Positions 30,697 to 38,415 of a stretch of DNA of 43,060 nt are shown piece by piece. How positions within the stretch are numbered: position 1 is the stretch's first letter; each line of letters begins with the position of its first letter. The notes under the pieces were generated by a model. The model saw only the letters and a program-made list of their open reading frames with translations, was not told the origin of the DNA and did no database searches. A program made the position numbers and the translations under genes. Source of the DNA: an uncultured Clostridia bacterium (GTDB lineage Bacteria; Bacillota; Clostridia; TANB77; CAG-508); contig CAKPAB010000007.1 in the NCBI GenBank assembly GCA_934132805.1, forward strand, positions 1 through 43,060. Reading direction: 5' to 3'.

Positions 30697-31377
30697 TTAG
30701 TTTTCTACTTTATTTATATTTATCTCATTATATATTATGTAAATTATTGTGTTTTGGTTAGTATCTTTTATTTCCATTTTTGTTGGCTTTCCATTTTCTT
30801 TTGATACATATAGTTTTTCGTATTTTTGATAGTTGCTTTCTGTTTTTGCAGTGGTTTCCATTATTATTTCTTTTTCTTCTTCTTTAAATTTTGAATTTTC
30901 GTTGTTTTTATAATTTTCTATAAATGTTGCTAAATCTAAATTATTTTGGGTTATTTCTTGGTAATTTTCTATTATTTTTGTTAGGCTTAGTTGTGTGTTT
31001 TCTATTTTTAGTTTATTGTTTTCTTTTATTATTTTTACCCCTTGTATGTTGCTTGGCTCTAATACTGTTTGTTCATTGTTTTGGTTGTTTAAGTATTTTT
31101 GTTCTATTTTGTATTTGTTACTGTTTTTGTTGCTTTTTACTTCTACTTCTATTTTTGTTTCATATGAACTAATATTTAAAATGTATTCTACAATTTCTTG
31201 ACTACTACTATTATTCCCAATTTTTATTTTTTTAGCCGTTTTGTTGTTATTTTTTATTAGAATTGTTGCTATTGTTGCTATTATTAGTATTGTTATTGCT
31301 GTTGTTGCTATTATTATTTTTTTGCTTTTTTCTTTTGTTTTTTTGTGTTGATGATGGTATGCTTGTTTTTTTTGCAT
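30697..31377 (-). CDS. LolA-like membrane protein, YdcC/GerS-type
   Basis: 226 aa. N-terminal basic segment and one membrane helix (about 20-42), then a LolA-like region: IVEYILNISSYETKIEVEVK, VLEPSNIQGVKII and KLKIENTQLSLTKI. This alternation resembles YdcC of Bacillus and the germination protein GerS of Clostridioides. The lipobox Cys of those proteins is absent, so it would be membrane-anchored by its helix. In Bacillus the order is ydcC-alr-ndoAI-ndoA; here the same two ends flank nothing, as if alr and ndoAI were lost. The AGGAGG SD is inside the dusB terminator hairpin. A sporulation or germination role is inference. Confidence 0.6.
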   Translation of the reverse strand: MQKKQAYHHQHKKTKEKSKKIIIATTAITILIIATIATILIKNNNKTAKKIKIGNNSSSQEIVEYILNISSYETKIEVEVKSNKNSNKYKIEQKYLNNQNNEQTVLEPSNIQGVKIIKENNKLKIENTQLSLTKIIENYQEITQNNLDLATFIENYKNNENSKFKEEEKEIIMETTAKTESNYQKYEKLYVSKENGKPTKMEIKDTNQNTIIYIIYNEININKVEN

Positions 31378-31382
31378 AGTTA

Positions 31383-31428
31383 AAAGCCTCCTAAAAATTA
31401 TTGGTTATTAATTTTTATTAGGCTTTTT
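31383..31428 (-). terminator. dusB terminator overlapping the next SD
   Basis: AAAAGCCT pairs with AGGCTTTT and, inside, TAAAAATTA with TAATTTTTA: 17 bp with one 2x2 internal loop, 46 bp past the dusB stop. On the minus strand the 3' arm reads AGGAGGCTTTT, which is both the end of the terminator and the SD of the gene starting at 31377. Confidence 0.8.
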
Positions 31429-31474
31429 GTGTTTTAATGTTTAGTTTTTTGTAGTTTTCATCGCAGGTTTCGAC

Positions 31475-32458
31475 TTATTTTTTTGTAGTGTCACAAAAAT
31501 ATTTTTCTACTATTTCCATCAATTGTTTTTTATCTTCTATTTTATTAATTTCAAACCTAAATTCACTAGAATTTGGCATATTTTTTGTATACCAAGCAAT
31601 ATGCTTTCTCATCTCTCTAATAGCAGTAATTTCAGGTTTATTTTCTAATTCTAAATCTATTTGTTTTTTTATAACTCTAAATTTTTCTTCATTTGATACT
31701 TCAGGCAATTTCTCTCCAGTTTCCAAAAAATGCTTTATTTTTGCAAATATCCATGGATTTCCAAAACTTCCACGTCCTATCATTATTCCATCTACACCAG
31801 TATATTCAAACATTTTTAAAGCTGATTCTTCATCAACTATATCTCCATTTCCTATTACTGGAATGCTAACCGCTTCTTTAACCTTTTTTATTATATCCAA
31901 GTCTGCTTTTCCTGAATACATTTCTGTTCTTGTCCTTCCATGAATTGTAATTGCTGACACTCCTGCTTGTTCTGCCATTTTTGCAAATTCTACTGCTACA
32001 ATATGTTCACTATCCCATCCTTTTCTTAACTTTAATGTTACTGGCTTTGTTGAATTCTTTACAACTGATTTTATTACTTTTTCAGCTTGTTTTATATCTA
32101 ATAATAATTTGCTTCCGTCTCCATTTTTTACTACTTTAGGTGCAGGACATCCCATATTAATATCCACTATATCTGCTAATTTTGATATATAATTCGCAGC
32201 ATATCCCATTGTTTCTTCATCACTGCCAAATATTTGCATACTTATTGGTCTTTTTTCGTTTTCTGTGTTCATTAATAGTTTTGTTTTTGTGTCGTCATGG
32301 AATATTGCTTTACTGCTTACCATCTCTGTGCATACTAGACCTGGTCCAAATTCTTTGCAAACTTTTCTAAATGGTAAATCTGTTACTCCTGCCATTGGTG
32401 CTAATATTAAATTATTTTCAAGTTCTACATTTCCTATTTTTAATTTTTTTAAATACAT
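31475..32458 (-). CDS. dusB: tRNA-dihydrouridine synthase
   Basis: 327 aa. An FMN enzyme that reduces uridines in the tRNA D-loop. Family signature: LAPMAGVTDLPFRKVCKEFG at the N-terminus, MQIFGSDEETM, DINMGCPAPKVVKNGDGS (catalytic Cys in GCP), LKLRKGWD, ITIHGRTR and GIMIGRGSFGNPW. I use the ATG at 32456-32458 (SD CGGAGG); the longer frame reads through a repeat-like element without an SD. DusB-type by overall pattern, and the usual Firmicute form. Confidence 0.93.
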   Translation of the reverse strand: MYLKKLKIGNVELENNLILAPMAGVTDLPFRKVCKEFGPGLVCTEMVSSKAIFHDDTKTKLLMNTENEKRPISMQIFGSDEETMGYAANYISKLADIVDINMGCPAPKVVKNGDGSKLLLDIKQAEKVIKSVVKNSTKPVTLKLRKGWDSEHIVAVEFAKMAEQAGVSAITIHGRTRTEMYSGKADLDIIKKVKEAVSIPVIGNGDIVDEESALKMFEYTGVDGIMIGRGSFGNPWIFAKIKHFLETGEKLPEVSNEEKFRVIKKQIDLELENKPEITAIREMRKHIAWYTKNMPNSSEFRFEINKIEDKKQLMEIVEKYFCDTTKK

Positions 32459-32480
32459 ACTTCCTCCGATAAAAAAAATT

Positions 32481-32542
32481 GGGATTAAAGCACTGTCCCT
32501 TAATCCCTGCAAAAGGGGAAAAAAGGAACGTCCCTAAATCCC
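32481..32542. repeat. REP-like palindromic element upstream of dusB
   Basis: GGGATTAA / TTAATCCC arms with an 11-nt loop (AGCACTGTCCC, 32481-32507). A second unit with GGGG ... GGAACGTCCC and a closing AAATCCC follows. Its higher GC stands out from its surroundings. GGGAC(A/G)(G/T)T-type repeats are often dispersed in Clostridia, but no second copy is in this window. Confidence 0.45.
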
Positions 32543-32552
32543 TCCTCTCCTG

Positions 32553-33660
32553 CTATTTCACAAATATTGTTTTTTGTCTTTTACTGCTTATATTTAATAA
32601 TATTCCTATTAATATATAGCTTGTTATCATTGAACTTCCTCCATAGCTAACAAACAATAATGGTACTCCTGTAATTGGCAATAGTCCCATTACCATTCCT
32701 ATGTTTTCTGTCATGTGGAATAAAAATATTCCAGCTATTCCTGAAGCGATTAATGAGCCTGTTGTGTCTTTTGCTGTTTTGGCTATATAAATGGCTTTTG
32801 TGACCAGAAATACATATAATACTATAATTATTCCGTCCTACTATAAATCCCATTTCTTCGCCTATTACAGAGAAGATAAAGTCTGTTGTTTTTGGATATA
32901 AGTAGCCTAATTGTGTTTGGTTTCCCTTTAATAACCCCATTCCTGTTAATTGCCCTGCTCCTATTGCTAGTTTTGATTGTATTATGTTGTATCCGCTTCC
33001 ACGTGGGTCTGATTCTGGGTTTAAAAATATGTCTATTCTTTTCTTTGCATGTTCTGGCAATATGAAATTATATAGTATTGGTATTGATATGCATGCTATT
33101 AGTATTGCTCCTATGATGTATTTTTTGTCTATTCCTGCTGTGAATAACATCATTGCTAGTGCTATGCAGAATGCCATTGCTGTTCCAAAATCTGGTTGTT
33201 TTATTATTAGTAGAAGTGGTATTGCTAGTGTTGCAAATATTATTAATAGTCGTGTTGGTTTGTTTATGTTTTCTGCATATCTTTCTTGTATTTTTGATAT
33301 TACATATGTTAAAAATAGTATTACTGTTATTTTTGCAAATTCTGATGGCTGAAATGAAAATGAGCCTATGTCAAACCAACTTGTTGCTCCGTTTACTGGT
33401 GTTGTGAATAGTACTGCTATGAGTAATATTATAAATATTCCATAAAAAATTGGTGATAGTTTTACTAATGTTTCGTAATTTATTAGCATTACTATTACCA
33501 TTGCTATTAAACTTATTGCTAGCCATATTATTTGTTTTTTGCATTCGTCATATTCAGTTTCTTGTGTGGCTGAGAATAATGCAATTATTCCTATTATTGA
33601 TAGTATTATTGCTACTATTAACAGTCCCCATTCCATGTTTTTTAATTCTCTTCTTCGCAT
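32553..33660 (-). pseudogene. rodA: RodA/FtsW-family SEDS glycosyltransferase, frameshifted
   Basis: Reads MRRRELKNMEWGLLIVAIIL and on through FQPSEFAKI, KQPDFGTA, DPRGSGYNIIQSKLAIGAG and IGEEMGFIVG, the hallmark order of RodA. After residue 277 the frame is lost: continuing in it gives a Lys/Arg/Asn-rich tail ending at 32647. Removing one G at 32835 (plus strand) restores the expected ending GIIIVLYVFLV, NIGMVMGLLPITGVPLLFVS and YGGSSMITSYILIGILL to a TAG at 32553-32555. Restored length is 368 aa. SEDS enzymes polymerise peptidoglycan with a partner PBP. It follows minD-minE. The shift may be an assembly error or a real mutation. Confidence 0.9.
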
Positions 33661-33687
33661 TAAATCAACTCTTTTTCTTTTTTAATT

Positions 33688-34329
33688 TTATGCATTTTTA
33701 TGCTTTAACTTTTGAGTGTTGTGTTTTTTCCTGTTTTTTATTTTTTCTACTTCTTTTGTCTTGTTTGTTTCTGTTTGTGTGCTTTCAAGTTTTTCTGTTT
33801 TTTCTTCTTGATTGTTTTTTGGTTGTGTGTTTGTTTCTTCTTTATTTATGTCTTCTTCTTTTTGGTTGTTTTCTTCTTTTTTATTATTTTCTATTTCTTT
33901 GTTTTTTTCGTCTGTTTGTGTTTGTTCTTTGGTTGTTGTTTCTTGTTTATTTTCATTTTCTTTTTTGTCATTTTGTTGTTGTTCTTTTTTTTCTTCTATT
34001 TCTTTTTGTCCTACTTTTCTTGCATCATTTTTTATGTTGAGAATAGGAATATTTGCATATAATGCTGGTGCTCCGTTTGTTCCGTCTTCATTTTCTTTAT
34101 TTGTTAGTCTTACATCAATTTCGTTTTCGTCTACTTCGATGTATTTTTTTATTACATCTATTATTTCTTGTTTCATGAGTTCTAAAAAGTCTGCTGAAAC
34201 ATTTGCTCTGTCTTGCATTAGAACTAAATGTAGTCTTTCTTTTGCTGCGTCTTTTGAGTTTTCTTGTGTTTTTTTATTTTCTTCTTTTTTGCCTATTTTT
34301 TTAAAGAAGCTTATTATGTTTTCAAACAT
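33688..34329 (-). CDS. minE: MinE with a long low-complexity tail
   Basis: 213 aa. Residues 1-95 are MinE: MFENIISFFKKIGKKEEN (amphipathic membrane-targeting helix), AKERLHLVLMQDRANVSADF (the MinD-binding region), then EIIDVIKKYIEVDENEIDVR. MinE normally ends near residue 90. Here about 110 further residues rich in K, E, N, Q and T follow, with no fold visible. The frame is clean and ends at TAA 28 bp before rodA, so the tail is part of the gene as sequenced. MinE drives pole-to-pole oscillation of MinD. SD AGGAAA. Confidence 0.93.
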   Translation of the reverse strand: MFENIISFFKKIGKKEENKKTQENSKDAAKERLHLVLMQDRANVSADFLELMKQEIIDVIKKYIEVDENEIDVRLTNKENEDGTNGAPALYANIPILNIKNDARKVGQKEIEEKKEQQQNDKKENENKQETTTKEQTQTDEKNKEIENNKKEENNQKEEDINKEETNTQPKNNQEEKTEKLESTQTETNKTKEVEKIKNRKKHNTQKLKHKNA

Positions 34330-34358
34330 TATTTCCTATCCCTCCAATTGCTAATATC

Positions 34359-35150
34359 TTATTTTTTAAATAGTCTTTTTAGTTTTGCCCAAAATCCTTT
34401 TTCTCTTCCTGGTATTGTTATTTCTATTTTTTCTCCTAATACTCTTTTTGCTATTTCCATGTATGCTTTTCCTGATGGAGCTTTTTTGTTTTGTATTACT
34501 GGCTCTCCTTTGTTTGTTTGTGTTATTATGTATTCGTCGTCTGGTACTACTCCTATTAGGTCTATTGATAATAGGTCGACTATGTCGTCAACGTCCATCA
34601 TCTCGCCTTTTCTTACCATATTAGGTCTTATTCTGTTTATTACTAGTTCTGGATTTTTTATTTCTGATGATTCTAGTAGTCCTATTATTCTGTCTGCGTC
34701 TCTTATTGCTGATATTTCTGCTGTTGTGACTACTATTGCACGGTCTGCTCCTGCAATGGCGTTTTTGAATCCTTGCTCTATTCCAGCTGGGCAGTCTATT
34801 AGTATATAGTCGAACTCTTCTTTTAGTTTATCTGTTAAGTTTTTCATTTGTTCTTCGTTTACGGCACTTTTGTCTCTTGTTTGTGCGGCTGGTAGTAGGT
34901 ATAATTCTTTGAATCTTTTGTCTTTTATTAGTGCTTGTCTTAGTTTACATTTTTCTTCTACAACGTCTACTATGTCATATACTATTCTGTTTTCTAGGCC
35001 CATTACTACGTCTAAGTTTCTTAGTCCTATGTCTGTGTCTATTAAACATACTTTTTTTCCTTCTACTGCTAAACTTGCTCCTAAGTTTGCTGTTGTTGTT
35101 GTTTTTCCTACTCCACCTTTTCCTGATGTTATAACTATTACTTCTCCCAT
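34359..35150 (-). CDS. minD: Septum-site ATPase MinD
   Basis: 263 aa, usual length. Deviant Walker A KGGVGKTTTT (11-20) and NLDVVMGLENR, DYILIDCPAGIEQGF, VTTAEISAIRDADRIIGLLE are all MinD signatures. The C-terminal EKGFWAKLKRLFKK is the amphipathic membrane-targeting helix. MinD with MinE sets the division site. minC is not beside it: the next gene upstream is a prepilin-like gene. There is no SD directly before the ATG. AAAGGAGA lies 41-48 nt upstream beyond a hairpin at 35162-35189, an unusual arrangement. Confidence 0.95.
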   Translation of the reverse strand: MGEVIVITSGKGGVGKTTTTANLGASLAVEGKKVCLIDTDIGLRNLDVVMGLENRIVYDIVDVVEEKCKLRQALIKDKRFKELYLLPAAQTRDKSAVNEEQMKNLTDKLKEEFDYILIDCPAGIEQGFKNAIAGADRAIVVTTAEISAIRDADRIIGLLESSEIKNPELVINRIRPNMVRKGEMMDVDDIVDLLSIDLIGVVPDDEYIITQTNKGEPVIQNKKAPSGKAYMEIAKRVLGEKIEITIPGREKGFWAKLKRLFKK

Positions 35151-35161
35151 ATTCGCTAGTA

Positions 35162-35189
35162 TATGTTAGTCTTTTTTGTGGCTAACATA
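35162..35189 (-). promoter_or_regulatory. Hairpin between the SD and the minD start
   Basis: TATGTTAG / CTAACATA with a 12-nt loop. On the minus strand AAAGGAGA precedes it and TACTAGCGAAT then ATG follow. Folding brings the SD to about 13 nt from the ATG. The stretch also encodes a 10-codon frame from ATG 35188 to TAG 35156, only 3 nt after the SD. Confidence 0.5.
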
Positions 35190-35214
35190 ATCTCCTTTCT
35201 TTTTTATAGTATAT

Positions 35215-35243
35215 ATAATACAACGAAAAGCTCAAAAAGTCAA
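35215..35243 (-). promoter_or_regulatory. Promoter of minD-minE-rodA
   Basis: Minus strand: TTGACT (35238-35243), 17-bp spacer, TATTAT (35215-35220). The -35 lies inside the terminator hairpin of the upstream prepilin-like gene. Confidence 0.7.
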
Positions 35244-35256
35244 TTGCTTTTTGAGC
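35230..35256 (-). terminator. Terminator of prepilin-like gene copy 3, overlapping the minD promoter
   Basis: GCTCAAAAAG / CTTTTTGAGC with a 7-nt loop, followed on the minus strand by TTTTCG, 46 bp past the stop at 35303. Confidence 0.75.
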
Positions 35257-35302
35257 TGATTGGTATAAATTGTAAAAATATTTTTGATTGTTGTGTTTTA
35301 TT

Positions 35303-37006
35303 CTATTTGATTGTATATGCATTTTCTGGTGTACTTCCGTCTTTATTACTTTGTGCTTCTATTTGGACATTAGAGTTTAGAGTTATAATAGGGCGAATCG
35401 CACAAGTCTGATTTGATACATGATCAAGTTCAAAGTACATAAGTTTGCCTTGTACATTGCTAGAATCCATACTTCGTACAATGAAGAATGTATAACTTCC
35501 CATATCCACACCACGTGATGACATCCAATATGCTGGATAATTACTTCCATTATTTACAAATAGTTCATAATATTTTGTCTTTTCAAAATCTTCTGATGTC
35601 ATTGATTTGCTCCAGTATGTTTGTGTTACTTTTATCTTTTGTTTTGCTGTTGATGATGTTTCATTTATTGGTTGTGTTTGTTCACTTATTTCAAGTTCTG
35701 TTCCTTGTGTTCCATCTACCCATCCAGTTTTCTCTTTTGCAAATAAATTTGGGTACCTTTTATTGTATGTTTCTTCTTTTGCGCCTCCATATTTTATGTT
35801 TACACTAGAATTTGTGTATTGTGTATAGTCATATGTTAAATGATCTTGTATATCTTCTATTTTTATGTTTTGTACATTACTTGCTAATTTTGAATTATTA
35901 TATAAAGTTTTGCATGTTTTATCTAACAAATATACTGCATTATTGTATCCTTTTGCATCATATAATGTTACTGTTGAATTTGTTGGTGTCTCACTTATTA
36001 ATCTTAATTGTCCATCTTTTACGTCTAGTACTCTCCAGTTTAATTTTTCTTGTGTTAGTGTTGATGTTGTATTACTTGATGAGCCTGAATATGTTCCTAA
36101 TTCTGTTAGTATTGAATCTGTGCTTGCTGTGTCAGGTGTGTATTCCACGTAATCTCCTGCATGTAATTTACCTGATATTTTTCCTGTTTCATCAAACATT
36201 CCTGCAGCTGTTTGAATAATTGCTTTTGTATATTTTACTCTTCCTTCTGAATTTCTAAAGTATCCTTTGTTTGCATTTACACTTTCTAAAAATTTTTTTT
36301 CATCTTGGTCACTGTTTAATTTTATGCTGCTTGGAACTTCTTCTAGAATAGATATTTGTTTTGTCCATGTATATTGATTTGTGTTTTCAGTATTTATGGT
36401 GTCATTTTTGTAATTTGAAATTACTATGCTTTCGTTTCCACTATTGTCTTTTGTTTTTCCTATGTAATAATAATTTTCTGGTATTAAAATTCCTTCAATA
36501 TATCTTAGATCTACTACTGTGTCGTCTGGTATTAAATAGTCTGTGTAATATGTTTGTGTCATTTTGTTGTCTTTGATTGTTATTCCACTAACATAAAATA
36601 TGTTATGACTGTTTTCGTTTATGATGTAGACATCTGTGTATGAGTTTGCACTACCTTTGTTATCTTTGATCTTTTGGTAGTCTTTTCCGTAGTTTAGGGT
36701 TATTCCTTGCATTGCTTCTAAGTCTATAACATAAAAGTCTCCTGTGTCATTTTTTGTGCTTAGGACACTTTTTAGCCCTCTTATATTAGTATATTTTGTT
36801 TCTGCTGGTATTTGCCCATATTCGTTGTAATATTCTGATACTTTTTCTCTTAGTAATTCAATGTCATTGTATAGGCTTGTTAAATTTTTTAGTTGTGCTG
36901 TGTCTTTGGCATTGTATATTAGTGTGCTTGTTATTATTAGTAATGTTATTACTGTTATTACTAATATTGATAGGGTTACACCTTTTTCTTGTTTTATTTT
37001 TTTCAT
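35303..37006 (-). CDS. Prepilin-like surface protein, long form (copy 3)
   Basis: 567 aa from the second ATG (37004-37006), which has AAGGAG 7 nt upstream; the first ATG is only 1 nt from that SD. Leader KKIKQEKG, then VTLSILVITVITLLIITSTL: prepilin-type, without Glu5. A pilin-like helix follows (YNDIELLREKVSEYYNEYGQ). The large outside part (about 100-567) ends with YPAYWMSSRGVDMG, FFIVRSMDSS and CAIRPIITLNSN, which fits a DUF6273/C-type-lectin-like domain ending. It differs from copies 2 and 4 except in plan. Promoter at 37035-37063; its terminator contains the minD promoter. Confidence 0.78.
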   Translation of the reverse strand: MKKIKQEKGVTLSILVITVITLLIITSTLIYNAKDTAQLKNLTSLYNDIELLREKVSEYYNEYGQIPAETKYTNIRGLKSVLSTKNDTGDFYVIDLEAMQGITLNYGKDYQKIKDNKGSANSYTDVYIINENSHNIFYVSGITIKDNKMTQTYYTDYLIPDDTVVDLRYIEGILIPENYYYIGKTKDNSGNESIVISNYKNDTINTENTNQYTWTKQISILEEVPSSIKLNSDQDEKKFLESVNANKGYFRNSEGRVKYTKAIIQTAAGMFDETGKISGKLHAGDYVEYTPDTASTDSILTELGTYSGSSSNTTSTLTQEKLNWRVLDVKDGQLRLISETPTNSTVTLYDAKGYNNAVYLLDKTCKTLYNNSKLASNVQNIKIEDIQDHLTYDYTQYTNSSVNIKYGGAKEETYNKRYPNLFAKEKTGWVDGTQGTELEISEQTQPINETSSTAKQKIKVTQTYWSKSMTSEDFEKTKYYELFVNNGSNYPAYWMSSRGVDMGSYTFFIVRSMDSSNVQGKLMYFELDHVSNQTCAIRPIITLNSNVQIEAQSNKDGSTPENAYTIK

Positions 37007-37034
37007 TTGCATTCTCCTTCTTTTTCTTTAGTAT

Positions 37035-37063
37035 AGTTTACTATTAAATTGTTTGTTTTTCAA
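37035..37063 (-). promoter_or_regulatory. Promoter of prepilin-like gene copy 3
   Basis: Minus strand: TTGAAA (37058-37063), 17-bp spacer, TAAACT (37035-37040). Confidence 0.45.
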
Positions 37064-37149
37064 GTGTTTTTTTATATTTTTTGTATGCAGTTAATAAAAA
37101 TTGGTTACAATTCACCGTCTCTAATTTGGTTTATAGTGCGGGGGCTTTA

Positions 37150-38172
37150 TTAGTGTATTGTATATATTCCGTTTTTTTCTTGAAGTACTGCTTTAGAATT
37201 TAAACATACTAATGGGCGAAAACCAAGATTTGTATAGCTTAATCTATTAGTCCTTATTTCACCTGTACATGTCACATTTATAACATAATCAAAACTGCTA
37301 GCTGATGGACTAGTTACCCACATTCCTAATGCATCTCTTTGAGATGTTATTACATATAGACTATCACTTGTACTTAACGCATTCTCTACGCTATAACTCC
37401 AATTAATTCCGTTATCATTACTTATTTTATATCCTACATTGCTTATTGCCTTTGTTATATATTGCATACTGTGGCTTTGATTATATGAATTAATAAACAT
37501 TTCTATTGTTGGTCCTCCAATTACATAATCGGCTTTTCCTTCTGAGTCTTTATATATTCCCCATGCTGTCGTATCCATCATATATGCTACTGATTGCATG
37601 TTAGTATTTGTACTTGTAAATCCTTGACTAAAAAAACTATTATTTAATTTTTGTAATTTTGCGTTTGTTATATTCGCTGATCCTGTATAATCATTCAATA
37701 TATTTGAAAAATATGCATCTCTTTTATGGTTTCCATCATTTGGTTTATTTTCCGTTTTCACTCCGTCTTTTGTACTTTCTGGTAGCGTTTCTCTTTCCAC
37801 ATAATTATCTGCTATTAAGTATATATTTTCTCCATCTGAATAGAATATTTTCCACCCTACATCTGTTGTTACTCCTGCTGGCGTGTACTCAACTGATTTT
37901 CCATATATTTCATTTTTATTTGTAGCTTTTGCTATATCTGATGCTGTTAAACCTTCTCCATATATATTTAATTGTGTTTCGTATTCGTTTAATGTTGCTT
38001 TTTGGTTTTCTTCTGCCTCTGTTGTTTTTTCTTTTGCTTCTTGTGCCTTTCCAAATATTCCTGTATTCGTTAATGTCATTATTGATATTCCTGCTAGTAT
38101 TAGCAAAATAATGACCGTGATTACTAATGCAATTAGTGTTATACCTCTTTGCATCTCTTTTGTTTTTCTCAT
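37150..38172 (-). CDS. Prepilin-like surface protein with C-lectin/DUF6273-like C-terminus (copy 4)
   Basis: 340 aa. Leader MRKTKEMQRG, then ITLIALVITVIILLILAGIS: prepilin-type without Glu5. The region up to residue 138 closely follows copy 2 (16625-17683), including YGKSVEYTPAGVTTDVGWKI. The stretch about 150-310 is much more diverged, apart from islands such as LQKLNNSFF and SVAYMMDTTAW. The end LGFRPLVCLNSKAVLQE again matches. This is what repeated duplication with fast change of an exposed face would give. SD AAGGGAG, promoter at 38231-38259. No clear terminator follows the stop. Confidence 0.8.
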   Translation of the reverse strand: MRKTKEMQRGITLIALVITVIILLILAGISIMTLTNTGIFGKAQEAKEKTTEAEENQKATLNEYETQLNIYGEGLTASDIAKATNKNEIYGKSVEYTPAGVTTDVGWKIFYSDGENIYLIADNYVERETLPESTKDGVKTENKPNDGNHKRDAYFSNILNDYTGSANITNAKLQKLNNSFFSQGFTSTNTNMQSVAYMMDTTAWGIYKDSEGKADYVIGGPTIEMFINSYNQSHSMQYITKAISNVGYKISNDNGINWSYSVENALSTSDSLYVITSQRDALGMWVTSPSASSFDYVINVTCTGEIRTNRLSYTNLGFRPLVCLNSKAVLQEKNGIYTIH

Positions 38173-38230
38173 TTTTTCTCCCTTCTTGTTTTGCTTTTCT
38201 TGAATATTTCAAAGTTATTCCTATATTGCA

Positions 38231-38259
38231 ATTTTATCATATCAAAATTTGTATTTCAA
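38231..38259 (-). promoter_or_regulatory. Promoter of prepilin-like gene copy 4
   Basis: Minus strand: TTGAAA (38254-38259), 17-bp spacer, TAAAAT (38231-38236). Its spacer differs from that of copy 2 at only a few bases. Confidence 0.65.
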
Positions 38260-38345
38260 CAATTTTTTATATATTTTGTGTCAAAATATGTCATGTATTT
38301 TTTCCCATTTTTATTTGCTATCTATCTTTACATTTTTTTATTTTC

Positions 38346-38379
38346 AAAAAAGACTAGGAATTGTTCCCTAGTCTTTTTT
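38346..38379 (-). terminator. Terminator of the Rpn-family gene
   Basis: AAAAAAGACTAGG / CCTAGTCTTTTTT with an 8-nt loop, 36 bp past the stop at 38416. Confidence 0.88.
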
Positions 38380-38415
38380 GTAGTTTGGCTTAAATACTTC
38401 ATTTTTGTTTTTATC

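Noticed and set aside
35156..35188. 10-codon leader peptide before minD
   Set aside because: The SD is only 3 nt from its ATG. I list it only as part of the minD hairpin arrangement.
35303..38172. Diversity-generating retroelement acting on the C-lectin-like ends
   Set aside because: No reverse transcriptase, accessory gene or template repeat lies in the window, and the ends, not the middle, are the conserved part.
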